DNA of 64,000 nt from Monocercomonoides exilis (Eukaryota; Preaxostyla; Oxymonadida; Polymastigidae): NCBI GenBank assembly GCA_001643675.2, contig LSRY02000014.1, positions 808,501 to 872,500 on the forward strand, read 5' to 3'. Of the stretch, positions 48,798-60,500 are shown in pieces. Each line of letters opens with the position of its first letter. Positions within the stretch are counted from its first letter, which is position 1. A model generated the notes under the pieces. It was not told the DNA's origin, did no database searches, and worked only from the letters and a program-made list of their open reading frames with translations. The position numbers were made by a program, and so were the translations under genes.

Positions 48798-49434
48798 ACT
48801 TGAAAAAATGGATGCAATTTACCAAATGACACGCATTCATCAATTCGTTATCAGCTTTTGATCTATTTCGTTGAGGAAATTCAAAATCATAAATTTTAAA
48901 CAATTCTTTGAGATGAAACATAAATGATAAAAAATGAAAAATTATAAATGCACATAGCAAATTAGTGATTTCAAATACAATCACAAATCTTATTAGTGAA
49001 ATATTAATTAGAGAATCATTTTTATTCGAAGTTCAGAGTTTTTATGTAATTTATTCGAATTTGTTTGTAAAAATTTTCGATTTTGAACAATTTTTAGTGT
49101 ATACAAATAAATAATCAATAAAAAAAAAATCACTGAGTTTAAAATTGTACTGGATTCTTTGAATTTGCCAAAAACTTACAATAATACTCAGTTCCAGTAA
49201 ATATAAAATTGAAGCAAAATTAAAAAAATCCATTGGAAAATTAAAACGCAAATAAAACATGGATCTCAATCTCTCGTGGGAAAAGTTATTGATTTTTGAG
49301 TTCTTAACAGAGAGGAAAGAAAACAATTAAACCATTGAAAACGAACAGAACCGCAAAATACAAAATATTTAAAAAAAACAAATAAACATGAATAAAAATT
49401 TTTTTGTTATTGATAGAATAATAAACAGCGGTTT

Positions 49435-52400
49435 TCACATAAACACTTTTGCATGTTTTGTACCATAGCTTACAATCAAAGCAGTTTCTGTGGGATGCCA
49501 TGTCATTGTTTGTATCGGATACTCTCTATCGGTGATATGATGCAGTCCTTTTGCTGCAGGCCTTAGCTCAGTTCCAACTTTTTGGTAAGAAAACAGTGTC
49601 TTTTTCGTTGAGATAAACACATACGGCTGTGTTGGATGGGGCGCAAATGCTGTTGTTTGGTCGTCGAACCCAGCCACAAGAGAAGTGGTGGTGGCATAAT
49701 ACGCTCCCAGGCGCTGAGCCAATGAGACAGACGTCACCGAGCGGTGAGGCTGCCGCACATCCATCAAGGTGATTTCTGTGTTGTTGCTGGCAATCACAAG
49801 GTCTTGCCGAGAACTCATCGAAAACGCCACAGAAAAGATGTTGCTGTTCAGTCGAAGAACGTTTGGAGAGAGGCATAGCGGATTGTCTGCAGTTGTAGAG
49901 AAGTTTAAAAAAAAAATAAAGCAAAATGTTTAATGTCAAACAAACAAATAAACACAAAATTAACAATAAAACAATACATATACATAAATATGAAAAAATG
50001 ATAACTCAAACCATCAAGACAAATATTGAAGCACGGGTTCGTCTTTTCTCTGCGATCGAACATGTGCAGCCGCTTCCCCGATGCCAGCACGACGATGTAT
50101 CCTGTGGGGTCCATTGACAAAGCAGAGACAGGCTGGTCGAACTGTGTTGGCTGGTCGAGTATGCACAACTCCTGCTCCACGTCCCAGATGCGGAACGACA
50201 GAGGCTCTCCAGCAACAGCCATCAGCCCGGTTGTCTGAGACCAGTTCAGCTTGAAGATCGGCTCTGTATGTGTGGACGAGCAGGACGAAGAGGAAAGAAC
50301 ACTCGACGAGGATGTCGGGTGGCTTCCTACGACCGTTTGCACTGAAAAAAGAGTAATATTTAAAGATGTAACATTATGGTTAATAAAATAAACACAATAT
50401 AATTATTCGGTGAAATAGATTTGGGAAACAAAAATGAAGAGATTAATCGATCAAAACAAATGAAAATTAAACTTTTCAAAAAAAAAAAAAAAAAAAAAAT
50501 AATAGCAATAAAAGATAAACAAACCAGGTGTCAGCGAGCTCCTCATATCCTCTCCCGTTACACGCAGCTGGAAGAGATAGCGCGGGAAAGCGAAGAAGGA
50601 GGCAATCAGACGGGACTCTGTTTCAGTCTCTGGGAAAGAAAGGACATTGACAGTGCTGTCGTTGAGCGAGATGATCATTCGGGTGTTGACGCCTTCGTTG
50701 ATGAAGTCCAGCGACGACAGATGGGGCCGTCCTATGGGAAGATACTGAGGCGTCTGAGAGTGGCGATGATACTTTAGAGGATGGAAGGAAGGGGGGGGGG
50801 GGGGGGTAAATGTGAAATGTAGCAGAATAATAACACAAAAGGAAAGAATGATAGAGAAATAAGAATTAAAAATTGAATAAATAAACATATTATAAAAATG
50901 CTCACACAAAAGTTTCAAAGCAAAAATGTCAAAAAGCACTTTTAAAAAAAAATAATATTTTATTTTCCCTATTGAAGCATTCAAAACAAAAAGAAAAGAA
51001 GCAATCATCCATCAACAAACCCCAGCAGGACAAAAATTGTTGAGATGGGTGACGACTTTCTCCACCTGCAGATTCGGTGGCGACGGCGGTGGAATTTGGA
51101 ATGTGCGAATGTGGCTCTGCAGCTTCATCTCTGTCCTTTTCCTGTCTCCGCGCCCTCCTGCGCCTCTTTCCTCTCTTCCATCCCGCTGGTCTCTGCCGCC
51201 TCCCCCGCCTCCGATGCTCTTCTGCTGCAGTGCTGACACATCGTATATACCCACTGTGTTCCTTCTCGCGCTGCCAATCGCCACGATGTGCTCACGTGGA
51301 TGGAAGGCGGTGTGGGTGATGCCATTGGAGTATGTAATCACACCCGCATTCGACAAAGTCAGCTCCTCTGCTGTTCGGATCGTCGGGTACGATGCCCCCA
51401 TCGTCTGCCCTGCACTGAGGATGCTCGCACCTGCACCCACCCCCACACCCACTCCAGGCACACCTGGCCCTCCAACACCAACTGTTGCAGCAGCAGGCGA
51501 AGGAGGGGGCAGGAAAGAAGGCAGCCCTGTGGAGTGGAAGAGGTTGTTGTGTGTCGCTGAGCCAACAGAAAGTGCTCTTGAAGCACGCACATTGGCTGAG
51601 CTGCTGGCGATGGAGAGTGACATGTCAGAGGTGCCTGTGCTGAAGGCGCCTGTAGCCACAGACTGGCTGCTGAGGGCGGAGAGAGCAGGCATTCGTTGCT
51701 CAGGTCCAGGCGTGGTGGCCTTCGGAGGAATGCTTCCACTCACCACATCAGTCTGCATCGCTTCCATCAGCTGCTCTGCCATCGTTGGCGCGGAGTGCAT
51801 CTTCCCTGATGCAGCATTGGGGTCACCTGCTGAAGCAGTGGTGGTTCCCATTGAAGGTGTGGACGGTGCAGAGGATGGGTCTGATGGTGTCTGATTAGAA
51901 GAAGAAGAAGAAGAAGAAGGCGCACTGGATGAAGCAGATGCTCCGCCTGCTGCTGACGATGAAGAAGAAGCAGAAGAAGAAGAAGAGGCAGAGGAAGAAG
52001 CACCAGGGGCAGGAGGTGACAGCAAAGGAGAGGAAGCAGTGGGAGATGTGTTGAGAGATCCTTCAACACCGCTTGTGGAGGCACCTGATGATGGACGTGA
52101 AGAAGAAGAAGAAGATGATGAAGAGGAGGATGAGGACGAAGAAAGATCATTCGAGGCAGAAGCAGAGGAAGAAGAGTAAGTAGCAACTGGATGAGCGGGT
52201 GATGGTTGGCCAGCAGCATTTGAAGAAGAAGAAGAGGAGGAGGAGGAAGAGGAGGAGCCTTCTCTCTTCTCTTGTGATGATGTTGTTTGTGTGAGTGGAT
52301 GCACAGTGATAGGCGCAGCGGGAAGGAAGCTGTTGACTGAATGGAAAGGAGACGATGTGAAAAATGAAGAAGAGGAAGAAGACGAGGAGGAAGAGGAAGA

Positions 52401-55400
52401 GTTGCTTGGAAGCTCCCTGCTGAATATCGAAGGTGTGGTGGCAGTAGAAGACGAAACAGAAGCAGAAGAAGAGGCAGAGGCAGAAGCAGAGTAAGATGTG
52501 CGCAGCCCCATCGACGATCCCAACGACTGTGCGGGTGAAAGCGACTGCAGACTCAGGGATGCGAACTCTGTCTGCAGGAACGGGGAACCAGGCGGCGGGT
52601 ACACAGGCTCCGTGCAGTAGAGCTGGCCGATCGGTGGATCGGTCTCAGGGCGCTGTGAGTAGCCTCCGACGACAGGCTCCTTCCAATGCTCAGCACACCA
52701 CGTGTAGATGAGCGTGTAGTGTCTGTTGGGGAAGACAGGGCGCGGCCGGCGTGTGGGGTCCTGTCTGTAGTGCATGAGCGACAGCACAGCAGAGCGGAAG
52801 CCGTTTGAGAACTCACGCGCCGTGCGGCTGAGCTCGTCGAAGTGGTCCACGCAGAACAGCGCCTGTGCCCGCCACGCAGTGATGAAGGCATCGCCGATGG
52901 TGATGGAGGACGTGATTGGGGTCAGCAGCATGTTCGCATACGCTTCGATATCCTCCTTTCGCAGTGACATCATCGGTGACCGTGAGAGCGACAGAGACAA
53001 GCCAGCACCAGATGACCCGATGTGTGAGGGAGAGCGCATCAGACTGCCTGGTGTCGATGCTGTCCCTGCTGCTTGCCCTGCTCCGTGGGGTGTCCTGCCC
53101 ATAGCGCTGTCTCCGCCTGGAATGGGCTGCGGAACAGCTGCCCCGCCTCTTCCAGTTGAGTACACGATGAAGTTGCCTGTGGTGCCAGCACCAGCTCCCA
53201 GTCTGGCTGTGCCCACGGGTGTCATCCCTTCCTCAAATGGGTTGTATTCATCAGACGTCGAGGGAGATGGAGGCTCGTTTATCACTCCTGCTGTTGATGC
53301 CACCGACGAGCCAGGGCCGAATAGCGTGCCACGCAGCACGCCTCCACTGGCAGAAGACATATCAGCACTCATTCCAGCCATTGCTGTTGCATGGTCAGCC
53401 AGCTGTGCAAAGGGTGTGAGTGAGACCGAGTCAGCAGCCTCTTTGAAGCGCGGCACAGCAGCCTGGCTGGAACTGCGCTCGAGATCGCCAGGGGAGCTGA
53501 AGGAGACAGAAGAGATGGCTGCGGAGATGCGCATCTCAGCTGGGTTTGCGTTGGGCAATGTGCCTTCAGGAGAGGGGTTGTCCTTCACCGCCAACTGCGA
53601 CGCTGCCAGCTGGTCGACAGGGTCCTGCGGAAGGCTGCCGTGCTGGGTGATGTCTGGGGATGGGGGAATGAGAGTCATCCGCCCCACAAACCTGCGGCGC
53701 AGTGAGCTTATCTGCGGCACTCCGAGCTGGCTGGATGTGCTGTATGAGGACGAGTGGGAGTGAGGAGTTCCTGCACCGCTGCCGCTGCCGGCAACAACAG
53801 GCGAGCTCTGCCGGGCAGAGGCAGATGAAGGTGCCTCCGGTTCAACGGGCGGGTTGACACCGAATGCCTGGAGAGGAGAAAGAGCAGAGCCAGACGAGGT
53901 AGCCGGCGGAGAGGATGTGGCAGTGCTGAGCTGGTTGAGTGTCTTTGTCTGGAGAGGCACGAGCGCCTGGTACGGCGACGAGTTGGACTCGAGCTGGTAC
54001 AAAAAAGCATCTCCGAAGAAGGACTCAGCGGTGGAGAGGTGGTTCAAAATGAACTGCTGCAGTGCTGACAGCACTTCTCGTCTGACAAGAATAGAGCCGT
54101 CGGTGACACACCCCATCAGCCGCTCGGGGATGATCTGGTCGATCGCCCGCGCCTTCTCGCTGGTCATCTGCATGTCCTTCGCAGACAGACTGAACGAGGA
54201 CAGGCAATACACCGCCGCTGCCCTCACTTCTGGGTGCGGGTCGTGCAGCTTCTCGAACAGCAGGTAGAAGTTGCTCAGCTGCACCGCTCTGTTCTTCGCA
54301 GCGTATGTCGACTGGAAGCAGACTCCGATGCACAGCAGCGCACACGCACGCAGCTGCTTGGAAGGCTCGTTGAGGTGGTTGAAGAAGCTCTCCCAGATGA
54401 CCATCTTGTAGTTCGGCCGCTTCGTCATCTGCAGAATGCGCGAGAGCACAAACAGCGCCATCGCCCGGATCTCGTGTGAGCTCGACTTCTGCGCCATGTG
54501 GCTGAAGCTCTCCTGGAAGTGCTCCAGCTCCTGCGCTTTCTTTGGCTCCACTGCCAAGATGCGCGCCCAGATCGACGTGAGACGCGGCTGGTGGTCGGTG
54601 TTTGGGTTCATCAGGCGGATGGCGCAGGGGAGAATGCCGACGTAGATGGCCTGCCGCACCAGAGGCACGCCTGCAGACAGGAACTGCTCCAGAAGCTGTA
54701 GCCCCCGCGAGCGGAGGATCTGGTGCTGCAGCGACTGCAGGATGATCGGGAGGAACGTGGGCGGCTCCTGCTCTTTGATGCCCAGCCCCAGCCAGATCTC
54801 GAAGGAGTTGAAATGCGACGTGAAGAACTGCAGCTCGTCGTGCACCAGGCGCATGCCAACTGTTGCGCTGGGCTTCTGGTTCTCCATCTGCTGCTGTGTG
54901 CGCTTGAGGGCGAGGTTGATGGCCATGTCGAAGGAGACCCAGAGAGGATGGCTGTGTGTGGGGGGCAAAGGAGGGTAGCACTGGGGGTTGCAGCCGTAGA
55001 GACGCATGATGCGCTGGGCGAGGAGGAAGTGGCGCATAATGGCAGAGAGGAAGAGGTCGTCGCGGAAGAGTGTGATGAAGTGCTCCTTCGGACAGGTCGT
55101 GTATGCAATGGTGTCGGTGATGGCTGTCAGGATCCAGTTCAGCTCCCACGCAATGCTGTTCTTCTGGTTGCCGCCTTCGCGGATCTTCTCAAACACAGCG
55201 GCTGGGTATGTTGAGAGATGGAATTTTTGTGTGTACCACAGGGCAGCCATGCTGATTGGAGTGGTCAGGCACGCTGTGAACAAATCAAAAGGGGCACCGT
55301 TGATTTGAGGAAGCGTCTCTCGAGCACTGCACGCGCATAGAACAACGTTCTTTTCTGTGCAAATGTTTGACTGATGAATGTTGAATAAATTAAAAGTTAA

Positions 55401-56522
55401 TTTTAAAATAATTTGGATAATATGAAGTGCATTGAATAAAATAATATGAAATTAAAAATAAGTTCATAACACAGAAAAAACCATAAAAATTTTAATTTTC
55501 TCCTAAAAATTCAATTTCCACGTAAAAAATACAAACATCTTTTGATATCATATCTCCAGCATTAGAGCAATCAAAAACAAAGACAGTTGGGGATCCTATC
55601 CATGAGTTTAAATCCTTCAATGTAACTGGGGCATAATGCATATGTTTCTAAAAAAAATATTCACAATAATTCAAAATTGATATTTAACTGAATGACAATT
55701 TTCATACTTCATCGAAGACATAAAAGTATTTTGAGTGAGGCTGAATAACTCCTCTCCCATTGTAATGAAAAAATACTCGATGAGATTCTAAATGGGTTAC
55801 AAAAATAAACCAAAAGAAATGAAATTAGAAAATGTACAAACTTGCTTCCGCTCGAGTAATTTGGCATTTTTCTTTCAATTGTTTATCAGTAGGATCAATA
55901 GGAGTTGCAAATGACACCTATGAAAATTTTGGTATCAAGAAAGAAAAAATTACTATTTACAACATACCAATTTTACACCAGGCTTTGTTGATTTAAACCA
56001 AGTTTCGTATTGCTTAAAAAGATGCTCGTACAAAATTTCGTCTTGCCTTTTATCCAATTTTGAAACATCTACCAAAAACAAAAAAAAAAAAAAATAATTA
56101 ATGGAAAACAAAGCAAATATTCGAGTCTCATACCTATCCAGCATTCCAAGTGCTTACAATTATCAGCAATAGGAAATGAATCAGGTGGAACATTTCCTCG
56201 ACCAATGCAAATTGTTAAAAGAATTTTTGTTGTGTAAATCTTGAAGACAATTGTTAAAATATCCATGAAACAGAAGAAAATCAAAAATAAAATAAAATAA
56301 GTGAAATATTTTCAAATGAAAGAAGACAAATTCACAAAAAAATAAACAGGTTAATGAAAATATTACAAAAGAAAAGCGCAAAATGCGGTCAATTTCAAAT
56401 AATCATACGACTTTCCTTGGAGCTTCCATTGGTTCGGTTGGTTGGGGGATTCCCCCATGTTCATGAAGTGTTGATGCGAAAAACTTCGGCTGAGGCTTGC
56501 TTGTTTGATCGGATTGGATCAT
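49435..56522 (-). CDS. RPTOR: Raptor, TORC1 scaffold subunit
   Basis: Ten minus-strand exons: 56412-56522, 56134-56239, 55968-56068, 55842-55917, 55708-55787, 55537-55647, 51021-55349, 50525-50771, 50012-50341, 49435-49886; all phases agree, 1,980 aa (human 1,335). The N-terminal caspase-like RNC domain shows TKILLTICIGRGNVPPD, HLECWID, FKQYETWF, FFHYNGRGVIQP and FVFDCSNAG, then DLFTACLTTPI. Next come HEAT-type repeats to about residue 640 (AWELNWILTAITDTIAY, FLLAQRIMRLYGCNP, LPPTHSHPLW, DPHPEVRAAAVYCL, DGSILVRREVLSALQQF). A disordered Ser/Ala/Pro region of about 900 residues follows, then a C-terminal WD40 propeller from about 1545 (FRIWDVEQELCILDQP, ITLMDVRQPHRSV). Raptor presents substrates to TOR kinase at the lysosome or vacuole. 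The His of the conserved HYNGHG is Arg143 here; Cys185 is kept. The start at 56522 follows an in-frame stop. Confidence 0.96.
50791..50806. repeat. G16 run inside a raptor intron
   Basis: Sixteen consecutive G on the plus strand equal C16 in the raptor pre-mRNA. It lies about 20 bases before the acceptor at 50772 and forms part of that intron's pyrimidine tract. On the plus strand it could fold as a G-quadruplex. Confidence 0.9.
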
Positions 56523-56745
56523 TTGATCCCTTCATTTTTTAGATGGGATAAAACATTTTTTTCTTCCAATTTTGTAAATATTTCTTTTTTGATATGGCAG
56601 AAAAAAAAAAGCAAAAAAAGGAAGAATATTTTTGTAAGTTCGCTATTTATTTGGTTTTTCCATCAATTATTGTTGTGATGAATAAAAGAATAAGATGTGG
56701 TTGGACCAAAAAAGATGTTTAAAATAAAATGTTAAATTTAAACAA

Positions 56746-57276
56746 TTACTCAAGTGGATTAAGTATTGTGCGGATATATTCTTCGCTTCCATCTTTCTTT
56801 GAGATCTCTGTGCACATATTAACATCAAGAAGAGGATGACTTTCATCTTTTCCAGAAAAAAAGCTTGCACTTAGAAGGCCCATATTCAATATTGTTGTTT
56901 CTTTGACTTTACTGAAAAGTTGGAAAAGTTTAAAAAAAGATCTAAATTTACTGATGTATTCATAAATTTTCAACAACCTTATATCTAAATGATCAACGTG
57001 GAATTTTTCAATATGCTTTCCAATTCCATATGTCTTTGGTTCAGTTCTTGCCATCTCTTAATAAGATATTGGAGCTCATTGTTCCATTCAAAGAAAATGA
57101 AAGAGCATACCAACAACTTGTTTTTTCATTGAAAAATCAAAGACAAAGCGCAAAATCCAAAATGCTTCGGGAATGGCCGATTTTATATCAAATCCTATTG
57201 TAACTGTTAGTTCTTTTGTCAATTCGCACTCATTTGGTTCAACTTTAACATCTGTCACTTCGACCGCTTCCTCCAT
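56746..57276 (-). CDS. 136-aa protein of unrecognised family, three exons
   Basis: Minus-strand exons are 57111-57276, 56978-57056 and 56746-56911, with consistent phases. The protein begins MEEAVEVTDVKVEPNECELT and has alternating strand-like segments: ELTVTIGFDIKSAIP, AFWILRFVFDFSMKKQVV, HIEKFHVDHLDIS, TTILNMGLLSASFFSG, LLDVNMCTEISKKDG and YIRTILNPLE. This looks like a small beta-sandwich protein, with an internal FWILRFVFD strand and a conserved-looking NPLE end. I do not recognise the family by name. It lies between raptor and the MTR4-like gene, in the same direction. The middle-exon donor (GTTGTT) is atypical. Confidence 0.6.
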
Positions 57277-57520
57277 CTTCGAATAAAAAAATAACAAAAA
57301 TAGATAAAAAAAATACAGAAATTTAAAATTTTGTCCATCAACAACGAAAGAATTTTGAAAACTTTTATTAAAAAAAACAAGAATCACTTAATATGTAATA
57401 AATTATACACCTGATCAAACAATTTTTTCCATTTCTGAATCAAGAACAAATTAAAATAAAAGCAATAAAATTTTCTATGATGAAATTAACGTATAAAAGA
57501 TAAGTTGCTTCAGAGGCTGA

Positions 57521-60500
57521 TTAAGTCAGCTCCTCTTTTTTATCATCCGATATATTTTGAAAATGAGGTGAAGCAATGCCTATTGCAGAACTTATAAGCA
57601 TTAAGCAATGTTCAAACTTGCTTTGGAGCTTAGGTCCACAAAGTGTCGATTTTTCAACATCAATCATCAATTTTGCAGCAGACATGATTTCTTTTAACAG
57701 TGTAAATATTTGAGTCAAAATTTGAACAAGATCACATTCCAATATAGAGTTTTTCTCGATTATCTTGCTAATAGAGTATTTCTGTGCAAGCATCGAAACA
57801 GCATTCACAACCCTTTTGTCCGGCGGTAACAATAAATCTTCCCATTCTTTTTCTGTTTGCTTTGAATATGGATTAACTTGAGATGAAATTGATGTTAAAA
57901 GGGATGGGTTGAAAGATAATTCAGTTGAAGAAGAAGAAGAAGAAGAAGAAGAAGAACGCAATGATGCAGAAGCAGAAGAAGATGATGGATTTGTTGAAGC
58001 GCTAATCAACGGTTGCTGACCATACAGTGGAAACGATGATGATGCAGGAGAGACAGACGAAGTAACAGGAATCCTATCACTGATTTGAGGATCTGTGAAT
58101 GCATTCTTCGTTTCTTCACACACAGCCACGATGCCATCAATCACTGTCTTCAGCTTCTGAAGAGGAGCAACCATCTCTTCATTCACTTCGACAGTCTCTG
58201 TCACTTCTGTTTTTGCTTTCACGTCTGATGATTGAGAGTGGAGCGTTGGATGCACAATCGCCCCGAGCATTCCCAAAAGCTGAACTTCGCTCAGACAGTC
58301 AAAAACACCGCTGGAAAGAAGCTCTGCCACAAGAATGCAGTTGGCTGAGTGAATGAAACAGGCACACTTTCCTTTCAGCGAAAGAGCGTGATCCTCTTCA
58401 ACAAGCCCCATCTTCTGCAGGATCAGCATTTTCCTCTTTATTTTTGCGACTTCAGAGCGGATCGGTGTGTTAGTCGATTCATGTGTCAACCTGGCCATTT
58501 CACACTCCAGCCACATTTTGTGCTGATACTTCATGATCCTCTCCTTCATCCCTTCCTGATGAATGCACGTCCTCAGACTCAGCTGTTTCTCCAGTGAAAT
58601 AATATGCTGCGTCAGCTTGTGGAATGCTGGGTCGCGTATCTTCATGTCCTCCACAGGGTCCAATAGAGGAATCCCTTCTGGAAAATTCTGCAGTGTTGCA
58701 GCAAGCACATTGCTTAATGTAGAGAGAGAATTTGCACTGCTGATGTCCATTGGAACAGAAAGGCGCAGTGAAGAAAGAGCAGAAAGTGATGTCAATGCGA
58801 CATCAGCCAGCTCAAAGTTTACGCCTTCCGCTTCTTCGTCAGCAGAATTAGTGCAACTTGCATTGCTTTGTGCAGATGAACTCGATATGCTGTCTGCTGT
58901 GTGTGCCTCTTCTTCAGGCTTTTCTCTAACGTTTTGTTTGTCTTCTGACTGAAGAAGCACATTCACCATGTAAACGACATCATCAACATCTTCTTCTTCC
59001 TTCTCCTCCTCCAATTCCTCTGATCCTATTGATCCTATTGATCCTTCTGTAACTTCTTTCTCCTTCAAACACTGAGGCAGCATGCACTCAAACTCCATCA
59101 GCACCAGATCAGCATTTCTGATGCGTGCTCTCTCTCTCAGCTGCTCACCAGCTAGACGCGGAAGCTTCTTCTTTCCCAGCGACAGCACAACCCCCCAGCC
59201 AAAGTCGTGTCTGCCTTCTTTGACGCGGACAAGCCTGCCTGGCTGCAGAAATGGAAGAGAGTAAGAAGGGTGCATCATCACCCCCAAGAACGCCTCTCGC
59301 AGCCGAAGGAGCAGAGAAAAGCATTCACAGCACTCCTTTGCCTCGTCTTCATTCTCAATCGTAATTGAATCGTGCTCAGATTGCAGGGACGATAAATCTT
59401 ATGTTTTGTTTAATTATTTTATTATTTTTCAGAATGAAAGTTAGAAATTCATTTGTAATGAACAGCAATATGCAAACATTCAAATAGAATCAAAAAAGAA
59501 AAGTTAAAGAAAAGTGTTTTGTTAGCTCACAAATATAAGGAAGGAATATAAAAACCTTTTTGCAATTGAGAAACTTGATTTTCTATTTGATGGTTCAGAA
59601 ACGTGTCCTTGATAAACTCCTCCGGCTCAACATTTTGTGTTGCATAAAGATTAAGAAGTTCATCAAACTTCATTGAAAATTGTGAATGATATTCTATTTG
59701 TTGATTCTAACCAGTCATTGTTTGTGTGATTGTTATTTTGATTGAGTGTTTCCGGTGCAAATAAACACGAAATTAAAAATAATCAAATTTTATTACTACA
59801 AAATAATTACTTCAAATGCAAACATTTATAATGTTGAAGATTCTTTCATCGCTAATGGAGCTATTAATTACAGAAACAACAACTCCGCTTTTGTCGATGT
59901 TGTGTCTTCCTGCACAGCTGCATAAACACGAATATGCAGCATGTGTCATCTTAAAATGTAGGGAAAAAAAAGAAAATTTTGAAAAAAAAAAAAGAAGTAA
60001 ATTAAATTTTTTCAAAAATCAATAATTACCAACTAAAATATGTTTTAAAAACAAAAAAGCAATTTCAAAAAATAATTAAATAAATAAATAAAACATTTAC
60101 ATATGCTTGTTTGCAACTGCTTCCTTTTCTCTTTCTCTCTTTATTCAAACCCATTGCTCTTTTCCTGCCTCTTCTGATTTTAGCGAAGAGATCAGAATCG
60201 ATCTTGCTGCCGTTCCCAGTTCTTCTGCCACTTCCTCTGTTGCCACAAGAACTTTCAGTAAGCCTTGTTGAAAGAGACGATAAACAACTTCCTTCAAAAC
60301 AGGCAGCATCCCGTTGTAATACACTCCTACTCCACTCAGCAGAGTCTGCAGCATTTCGCGTACTTGGGGCATTTGCTTGTCTTGTTCGTTCATTTGACCA
60401 ATTGCATTGTCAAATGCAGTTTGAATGATATTTCGTTGCTTTTCAACTGAACAAAAAAATAATGTTTGTTGAATTTTGATGGAAAAAGTTAATCTATCAA

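Larger units (their letters stand above)
47020..49434. other. gene-free region hosting three inverted-repeat elements
   Basis: This AT-rich spacer runs between the coiled-coil gene's promoter side and the raptor 3' end. Its only recognisable content is two MITE copies and one further inverted-repeat element, listed separately. Short Phe/Ile-rich frames around 48.6-49.5 kb look non-coding. Confidence 0.6.

Noticed and set aside
53708-55149. Long Arg/Pro/Ala-rich frames overlapping the raptor exon in other frames (up to 374 codons)
   Set aside because: High GC of the exon removes stop codons in other frames; the raptor frame alone shows family similarity.
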